From positions 124,001 to 188,000 of the forward strand of contig NZ_JAFFSX010000021.1 of the NCBI RefSeq assembly GCF_017948485.1: DNA of 64,000 nucleotides. Direction: 5' to 3'. Below the pieces are notes generated by a model. It had not been told where the DNA came from, ran no database searches, and saw only the letters and a list, made by a program, of their open reading frames with translations. Position numbers and translations under genes: made by a program. Below are positions 58,711-64,000 of this stretch, piece by piece (within the stretch, counting starts at the first letter, position 1; each line of letters begins with the position of its first letter). This DNA is from Streptomyces sp. GESEQ-35. Its GTDB lineage: Bacteria > Actinomycetota > Actinomycetes > Streptomycetales > Streptomycetaceae.

Positions 58711-59097
58711 TCAGCCTGCCGTGCCGTCCTGGGCAGCGGCCCGGGCTTGGGTTATGGCGAGGCGGTGCCAGTCGTGGATGTCGCTCAGTTCGCTCTGGAG
58801 CGCGAGGACGGGCGCGGTGATCGCCCGGTACTGTCGGTGGGTGTCCAAGGCAGCCTGATAGGCCGCGTTGGCCGGTCCCATGGCGTCGACGATCGAGCGA
58901 CGTGTGGACTCGACCATGCGGAGTTGGCGGCGGACCGGCTCAAACTGCCTGTCGATGGAGTTGAGCCAGGCCGAGGTCCGCCTGATCGACTCCATGAAAC
59001 CGGACAGGCCGATGTTGCCGCCCTGCTGCGGCTCCGCTTCCTGGCCGAAGGCTTCGTCGTCGCCTTCTTCTGCGCCGGGGCTGTCCTCGTCGTTCAT
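58711..59097 (-). CDS. hypothetical protein with acidic N-terminus
   Basis: 128 residues from ATG 59097 (MNDEDSPGAEEGDDEAFGQE). After the acidic, disordered start the rest is helical (ESIRRTSAWLNSIDRQFEPV, 'RRQLRMVESTRRSIVDAMGP'), with heptad-like spacing. I do not recognise a family. Its start could be further upstream, but that part is Arg/Pro-rich and non-coding. It is convergent with the SDR gene (153 bases between the stops). Confidence 0.55.
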   Translation of the reverse strand: MNDEDSPGAEEGDDEAFGQEAEPQQGGNIGLSGFMESIRRTSAWLNSIDRQFEPVRRQLRMVESTRRSIVDAMGPANAAYQAALDTHRQYRAITAPVLALQSELSDIHDWHRLAITQARAAAQDGTAG

Positions 59098-59515
59098 GGA
59101 CTCATGATCCCGCCATCGGCGCGGGCGGGCACTCGTATTTGTGGCTGCGGGGCGCAGCATGCCAGGCCGTACGTATGTGCCGGGGCGGTGAACCGACAAC
59201 TCCAGCGAACGGTTCTCAGCGGAGGTTCAACGGCGCGATCGATGAGGCATGCGATTCGCCGGAATTGTCGCTCACCGAATCGTGATCATGTCCTCAAGGC
59301 GCAATTCAAGCGAGCCGATGAGCGGAGCGAGCCCCGCGCCTGCGGGGCTCTCGTCGCGTGACGAACCTCCGAACCGCATAGGGAGGAGCCGGGCTCGCCC
59401 ATCTGCCGGCCAAGCGCTGGGCGAGCCCGTAGGCCCATGAACAACGGTCCGCTCATCAGCCTCACCGCCATTGTTCTCCTCGCAGTAGGCAGAATCACAA
59501 CTTATGTCGCTTAAA
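59098..59515. other. 418-bp region with a terminator-like hairpin
   Basis: No supported gene. GAGCCCCGC at 59329-59337 pairs with GCGGGGCTC at 59342-59350, probably a terminator left from a deleted gene. The region ends at the IS5 left inverted repeat. Confidence 0.4.
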
Positions 59516-60396
59516 GGCGCTAACAAAGCCGTTGGACGTGGCGGTGGGTGATCAGGCAGACGGCGAGTCCGAGGAAGACTTCGTGGATGTCATCGCGGCG
59601 TTCCCAGCGGATGCGCAGGCGGCGGAAGCCGTGGAGCCAGGAGATTGTGCGCTCGACGACGTAGCGGAAGATGCCCAGGCCGGTTCCGTGGGGCTGGCCT
59701 CGCTCCGCGATCACCGGGCGGATCCCGCGCTGCCAGAGCAGGCGCCGGTACTTGTCGTGGTCGTAGCCGCGGTCGGCCAGCAGCGCATCCGGCCGTCGGC
59801 GCGGTCTGCCGACCCGGCCCCCGACGGCCGGGATCTTGTCGAGCAGCGGCAGGAGTTGGGTGACGTCGTTGCGGTTTCCGCCGGTCAGCGACACCGCGAG
59901 CGGGATGCCCTGCCTGTCGGCGATGAGGTGGTGTTTGCTGCCCGGTCGTGCGCGGTCGACCGGGCTGGGCCCGCTTTTGGGCCTCGCCGGGCCGCGCGGA
60001 CGTGCGAGGAGTCGATCACCGCCCGGGACCAGTCCAGCTTGTCCTTCGAGCGCAGCTTCTCCAGTAGCACGACATGGAGTTGGTCCCAGACGCCGGCCTC
60101 GATCCATGCGGCCAGCCGGCGCCAGCAGGTCATGCCCGAACCGAAGCCCAGTTCCTGGGGCAGGTACTCCCACTGGATGCCGGTGTGCAGGACGAACAGG
60201 ATCCCGCACAGGGCTTGCCGGTCCGGCACCCGCGGGCGCCCCTCGACCAGTTTCGGACCTGGTTCGGGCAGCAACGGCTCGATGAGCGACCACAGTTCAT
60301 CCGACACGATCCACGGACGCGACTGACGTTTCCCCACAACCAGACCAACGAGCAGACAAGCCAACAGTCACATGATCAACCGCTTTTGTTAGAGCC
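59516..60396 (-). mobile_element. complete IS5-family (IS427-type) element, 881 bp
   Basis: Imperfect terminal inverted repeats: GGCGCTAACAAAGCCGTTGG at 59516-59535, and on the other strand GGCTCTAACAAAAGCGGTTG ending at 60396. It carries the two-frame transposase gene on the minus strand. On its right it abuts an IS110 left end, whose remainder is lost. Confidence 0.8.
59520..60364 (-). CDS. IS5-family transposase made by -1 frameshifting
   Basis: The first frame (start near 60364) gives 'VSDELWSLIEPLLPEPGPKL' and 'QWEYLPQELGFGSGMTCWRR' with the first catalytic region 'SRAVIDSSHVRAARRGPKAG'. At the run CCAAAAGC near 59970 a -1 shift changes to the second frame, which continues 'SGPSPVDRARPGSKHHLIAD', 'DALLADRGYDHDKYRRLL' (Asp) and 'RYVVERTISWLHGFRRLRIR' (Glu), to the stop at 59520. 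Programmed -1 shifts at A-runs are typical of this IS5 group, so the protein, about 280 residues, is probably functional. Confidence 0.75.
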
Positions 60397-60399
60397 AGT

Positions 60400-60572
60400 T
60401 ACAGCAGCGATCGGAGTCGCGTCTCCCAATTGGCGGTCGAGTCGTCGCGGGGCTCCGGGCGGCCAAGTCCTTTGAGCCATACAACGGCTTCCCTGTGACA
60501 GCCATACCCAGAACCCCTGGGCCCTCTGATCTTACGAATGACCAGATCAGGCCCACGCCTTGAAAGGTAGGA
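60400..60572 (-). mobile_element. orphan IS110 left end, truncated by IS5
   Basis: Read on the minus strand from TCCTACCTTTCA (60572 leftward), 173 bases match the left-end leaders at 28824 and 50559, including the GGCTCCGGG and TCTCCCAATTGGCGG portions, and stop where the IS5 right inverted repeat begins. No transposase remains. Confidence 0.7.
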
Positions 60573-60682
60573 CCCCTTAGTGGGCGGTTCGTGGGTCTTT
60601 GAGAGGATCTGTTGTCGCCTGATGGTGTGGCGGTGGGGCGGAATCTGCCGGTCCGCGGTTGTTGATCTGGTCATGTGATCGG

Positions 60683-61534
60683 GTGAGTGAACGCAAGCCG
60701 TATCCGAGTGACTTATCGGACGAGCAGTGGTTGTTGATCGAGCCGGTGATCACCGCGTGGAAGGACCGGCACCGCTCGGTCAGCGGCCATCAGGGCGCCT
60801 ATACGACATGCGGGAGATCGTGAACGCGATCCTCTACCAGGGGCGGACCGGCTGCCAGTGGGCCTACCTCCCGCACGACCTGCCGCAGAAGAGCGCGACC
60901 TACTACTACTTCGCCGCCTGGTGGGACGACGGAACCGACCAGGTCATCCATGAACTCCTGCGCTGCCAGGTCCGTGAACGCGCCCGCCGATTAGAGGACC
61001 CGACCCTGGTGGTCCTGGACACCCAGAGTGTCCATGTGGCCGCCGGGGTCTTTGCCGCCACGAGCGGCCACGATCCGGCCAAGCGGGTGCCCGGCCGCAA
61101 ACGCGGACTGGCTGTGGACGTCCTCGGCCTGGTCATCGCGGTCGTCGTCCTCGCCGCGAACACCCACGACAACGCCGCGGCCATCATCCTGCTGGACCAG
61201 GTCGCCGAGCACGCCGGCAAAACCGTCCGCAAAGCCCTGGTCGACCAGGGATTCAAGAACCAGGTCGTCGTGCACGGCGTCGGCCTGGGAATTTGACGTC
61301 GAGATCGTCGCACGCAACCCGCAGGACAAGGGGTTCGTGCCGCAGCCGAAGCAGTGGAGGGTCGAGCAGACCTACGGGATCCTGATACTGCACCGGCGCC
61401 TGGTCCGCGACTACGAGCACCGCCCCTCTTCCTCCGCCTTCCGCGTCTACTGGGCGATGACCCACGTCATGACCCGACGCCTCACCGGCGCGAACGCACC
61501 CACCTGGCGCGAACCGCAGGCGGTGACCGCATGA
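60683..61534 (+). mobile_element. IS5-type transposase, two frame breaks
   Basis: GTG 60683 starts 'SERKPYPSDLSDEQWLLIEP' and 'WKDRHRSVSGHQGAY'; at about 60800 the frame changes, giving 'AILYQGRTGCQWAYLPHDLP' and 'LVVLDTQSVHVAAGVF' (Asp), 'GHDPAKRVPGRKRGLAVDVL'; at about 61290 it changes back to 'DVEIVARNPQDKGFVPQPKQ' and 'WRVEQTYGILILHRRLVRDY' (Glu). The two breaks compensate but leave a scrambled core. The stop overlaps the next gene (ATGA). Confidence 0.75.
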
Positions 61535-61929
61535 ACATCCAGCCCCTGCTCGACGCGCTGGACCTCCAGGAAGACGCCGCCCGGGCCCAGGCCAACGACC
61601 TCCGCACACAGATCGGCGAATTGCAGACCCGGCTGCGGGAGGCCGAGTCGCACCTCGAGTACCTCGCGATCACCCGGAAGACCGTCACGGGCCTTGCCGA
61701 CCGACTTCCGGCCGTCCCACCGGCCCTGCCCGAGCACCCTGACTACCCTCGCATCCTCGCCGTCTTCAACGAGGCGACCGGACCGCTGCGGGCCAAGGAC
61801 ATCTGCGAAGCCCTCGACCACAGCCTGCTGCCGAAGAACATTGAAGGCACCCGAGCCAAGTTGAAACGCCTGGTCAAACTCGGCATCCTCACCGAGGTCG
61901 ACACTGGCAGCTTCGCCAGGAAGCAGTAA
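61531..61929 (+). CDS. transposase-linked coiled-coil/winged-helix protein
   Basis: 132 residues from ATG 61531, overlapping the transposase stop by four bases. Residues 10-45 form a coiled coil (DAARAQANDLRTQIGELQTR, 'LREAESHLEYLAITRKT'), and residues 75-130 a winged helix (AVFNEATGPLRAKDICEALD, 'IEGTRAKLKRLVKLGILTEV'). The gene is intact although its transposase is broken. The tight coupling suggests it serves the element, as an end-binding regulator or accessory protein, but it might also have been recruited. Not a known family to me. Confidence 0.65.
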   Translation: MNIQPLLDALDLQEDAARAQANDLRTQIGELQTRLREAESHLEYLAITRKTVTGLADRLPAVPPALPEHPDYPRILAVFNEATGPLRAKDICEALDHSLLPKNIEGTRAKLKRLVKLGILTEVDTGSFARKQ

Positions 61930-62034
61930 CCGGCCGAGCCCCGATTGGCTTCGTTCACGTCAAACAGCAGCCGTATGGCCGCCTGTGCTCGTAAGAATGG
62001 CGGTCGTGCGGGTGGTGGGGATCAGTGGGCCTTG

Positions 62035-63123
62035 TCAGCCAGCCGCTGGGGTGAGGCTGGTGCGGTCGAACGGGCCACCGTGCGCGGCGGCGTACGCGAT
62101 GGCGTCGTTGACGGCCTCGAGGCCGAACGGCCGGACTCGTTCGGGTGCGAGATCCAGAGTGCCCGAGGCGAGGAGCCGGATGATGCCGACATTGGCTGTG
62201 CGCGGGTACATCCACTGCCCGCGCACGGTTATTGAGTTGCGCATGATCCATGGGTACGGGAGTGCGAGGTCGTCGCCACCGAGCATGCCGACGCCGCCCA
62301 TGAGGACGACGCGGCCGTACTCGCGGACGGTCATGGCCGCCGCGCGCGACGCCGAGCTGGGTGCGCTCGGCGGGAGCAGGTCGATCACGATGTCGATCGG
62401 GCCGTCGGCCGCCGCGGACATCGCCGCGCGGTCGGTGGCCTCGTCTCCGGTCAGCGGGACCGGGCGCAGCCGCGGACCGAACCGGTCGGAGAGGAGGTCG
62501 AGCGCGGCCTGGTTGCGGCCCGGGGCGACCACGCGGCCCGCTCCCATCGCGAGCGCGACCGCGACCGCGCTGCTGCCGAGGTTGCCGCTGGCCCCGCTGA
62601 CGAGCAGCGTCTCGCCGGCTGCCAGCCCGCCTGCCAGCAGCCCGCCGTAGGAGATGGCGTGCACGGTGAGTGCGGCCCAGCGGGCCGGATCGTCCCCTGC
62701 CACGGTGGGCAGCGGGAAGACGTTCTCCGTCGGGACCCGCATGAGCTCGGCGAACGAACCGTCGTGCAGGTACCGGGCGAGCCGCGCGCCGCCCTCGCCG
62801 CGCGAGCTCCAGCCCTGGAGCGTGATGTCGGGAGTCAGGGCGTCGTCCCGCGAGCGCACCGTCGAGTCGCACCACACCAGGTCGCCGACGCGCAGCCGGG
62901 TGGCGTCCGGGCCGACGTGGATGATCCGCCCCACGCCGCCGACACCGGGCACGACAGGAGGGACAAGGGGGTAGTTCCGCTTGCCGCCGAAGACCTCGGC
63001 CGCGTACGGCGCCACGCTAGCGGCGAGGACCTCGACCACTACCTCACCGCCCCCGGCCTCGGGGTCGGGCACCTCCCGCACCGTGAGCGGGGCGCCGAAC
63101 TGCGTCAGAACTGCTGCTCGCAC
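62035..63123 (-). CDS. quinone oxidoreductase-like medium-chain dehydrogenase/reductase
   Basis: 362 residues from GTG 63123 with GGAGG six bases upstream; a longer frame to 63204 is unsupported. MDR features: 'TVREVPDPEAGGGEVVVEVL', GroES-like 'VPPVVPGVGGVGRIIHVGPD', and Rossmann 'GETLLVSGASGNLGSSAVAV' with A-M-G-A-G-R. The catalytic zinc Cys-His pair of alcohol dehydrogenases is not evident at the usual place (SVAPYAAEVFGGKRNYP), so this is more like a zinc-free quinone or enoyl reductase. It is divergent from the LysR gene at 63225, probably its regulator. Confidence 0.8.
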   Translation of the reverse strand: MRAAVLTQFGAPLTVREVPDPEAGGGEVVVEVLAASVAPYAAEVFGGKRNYPLVPPVVPGVGGVGRIIHVGPDATRLRVGDLVWCDSTVRSRDDALTPDITLQGWSSRGEGGARLARYLHDGSFAELMRVPTENVFPLPTVAGDDPARWAALTVHAISYGGLLAGGLAAGETLLVSGASGNLGSSAVAVALAMGAGRVVAPGRNQAALDLLSDRFGPRLRPVPLTGDEATDRAAMSAAADGPIDIVIDLLPPSAPSSASRAAAMTVREYGRVVLMGGVGMLGGDDLALPYPWIMRNSITVRGQWMYPRTANVGIIRLLASGTLDLAPERVRPFGLEAVNDAIAYAAAHGGPFDRTSLTPAAG

Positions 63124-63224
63124 GTGATGACCTCCGTGTTCGTCCGTACTCGTGGGATCGACACTAGGAGCTGGGTGGGCATGCGGGAAGCGATGACCTG
63201 GCATTCGTGGTATGCGTATGCCGC

Positions 63225-64000
63225 ATGGACATCTCCAGCACGGGACTGCGGGTCCTGCGGCAGATCGCTGAGTCCGGCAGCTTCACCGCGGCAGCTGCCC
63301 GACTCGGCTACACGCAGTCAGCCGTCTCACGCCAGGCCGCCGCCCTCGAACGCAGCGTGGGCACCACCCTGTTCGAACGCCGCCCAGACGGGGTGCGGCT
63401 CACTCCCTCCGGCCTGACCCTGCTGCGGCACGCCCACACGGTCCTGGCCTCGCTCGCAGAGGCCGAGCGTGAGCTCACTGGCACCGTCCCGCGGACCGAA
63501 CTGGTGCGGCTCGGGGTGTTCCTGAGCGCGGGCGCGGCGATCCTGCCCGCTGCCCTCGCACACCTCGCGGCGGCCGGCCAGCAGATCACGGTCACCACCA
63601 GCGAGGGCACCACGCCCACTCTGAGCCGGGCGCTGCGCGCCGGCTCACTCGACCTCGCCGTGCTGAGTTCCCGCCCACCCCACCGGCCCTTCGACGGCGA
63701 CTCGCCGCGCCTGCACGTCGAGACCGTCGCGGACACCGAACTGGTCGTGGCGGTGCCGTCGACCGGAGAGTTCGCCGGACGCACCACGGTGCACGTCGAC
63801 GAGCTGGTCGACGCCGCGTGGATCGCCACCCCGTCATCGAGCTCCGAGCCGCTGCTCGGCGTCTGGCCCGGCCTGCCCGGACGGCCTCGCGTCATCCACT
63901 CAGCGCGCGACTGGCTGACCAAGCTCCAGCTGGTCGCCGGCGGCTTCGGTGTGACGACGGTGCCGTCCCGGCTCTCACCGGTGCTGCCGCCCGGGGTGAG
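63225..64000 (+). CDS. LysR-family regulator, 3' end cut by the window
   Basis: 258 residues are visible from ATG 63225. The N-terminal winged helix is textbook LysR: 'LRVLRQIAESGSFTAAAARL' then 'GYTQSAVSRQAAALERSVGT' and 'TLFERRPDGVRLTPSG'. The ligand-binding domain follows (VRLGVFLSAGAAILPAALAH, 'LDLAVLSSRPPHRPFDGDSP', 'VVAVPSTGEFAGRTTVHVDE'). LysR genes are usually divergent from their target, here the reductase gene 101 bases to the left. A weak inverted repeat, GGCAT (63200-63204) / ATGCC (63218-63222), lies before the start. Confidence 0.85.
   Translation, partial: MDISSTGLRVLRQIAESGSFTAAAARLGYTQSAVSRQAAALERSVGTTLFERRPDGVRLTPSGLTLLRHAHTVLASLAEAERELTGTVPRTELVRLGVFLSAGAAILPAALAHLAAAGQQITVTTSEGTTPTLSRALRAGSLDLAVLSSRPPHRPFDGDSPRLHVETVADTELVVAVPSTGEFAGRTTVHVDELVDAAWIATPSSSSEPLLGVWPGLPGRPRVIHSARDWLTKLQLVAGGFGVTTVPSRLSPVLPPGV

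Noticed and set aside
1..64000. CRISPR arrays, tRNA or rRNA genes
   Set aside because: No regularly spaced short repeats and no cloverleaf or rRNA-like segments were noticed on reading; short or degenerate ones could be missed.

Overview
The window looks like a high-GC actinobacterial, almost certainly Streptomyces, accessory region. The grounds are strong third-position GC codon use, frequent GTG and TTG starts, GTGA/ATGA stop-start overlaps, and Streptomyces-type families (XRE-TPR regulators, GHKL ATP-binding proteins, DUF1684- and DUF899-like proteins, many IS5/IS110/ISL3/IS481/IS701 pieces). No rRNA or tRNA gene, phage structural gene, replication gene or CRISPR array was seen. The density of broken transposases and frame-broken genes suggests a decaying island or chromosome arm, possibly with some indel errors in the assembly.

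Layout. 1-3.5 kb: a 5'-cut hypothetical gene, then a leftward operon of a thymidylate-synthase-fold enzyme with CMP-hydroxymethylase-like active-site residues, a tandem two-domain nucleoside diphosphate kinase (frameshifted) and a truncated radical SAM protein, which looks like a nucleotide-modification cassette. 3.5-6.6 kb: an IS701 remnant, then a collapsed Tn7-like element (TnsA open, TnsB N-terminus fused in frame to a TniQ-like C-terminus) and a UDP-glucose dehydrogenase remnant. 6.5-16.6 kb: a tandem duplication of a trypsin / STAND NTPase / transmembrane / beta-propeller gene, with a Trypco1-like partner after the first copy and a second TnsA fragment after the second. 16.6-23.5 kb: XRE regulators, a NUDIX protein, a broken TauD-like gene, and a rightward operon (GHKL ATPase, Cys-rich protein, unknown protein, cupin-like protein, broken DNA-glycosylase-like gene). 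23.5-28.6 kb: one 1583-residue caspase-like / WD40 / KAP NTPase / WD40 protein, the second conflict-type signalling protein here. 28.8-38.8 kb: mobile-element nest with HxlR regulator, alpha/beta hydrolase, a four-gene transposon interrupted by an intact IS110-family element, an orotate phosphoribosyltransferase, IS5 and ISL3. 38.9-46.4 kb: methyltransferase, thioredoxin, DHA2-type MFS exporter, FAD oxidoreductase, XRE-cupin regulator, His-rich methyltransferase, DUF1684-like and NTF2-like genes; three copies of a TTGC-N7-GCAA operator link the last group. 46.5-64 kb: IS481, XRE/quinone reductase pair, degenerate IS110, XRE-TPR, NUDIX remnant, a toxin-antitoxin pair, hypothetical genes, a TetR/SDR pair with paired operators, IS5 elements, and an alcohol dehydrogenase/LysR divergent pair cut by the window end.

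The most interesting content is the two STAND/caspase-type multidomain systems, the duplicated and diverging STAND receptor, the nucleotide-modification cassette, and a family of IS110 left ends (one clean insertion with CT core and a hairpin-forming leader, one orphan end) that could encode bridge RNAs. All functional calls rest on reading motifs by eye; no database search was possible.
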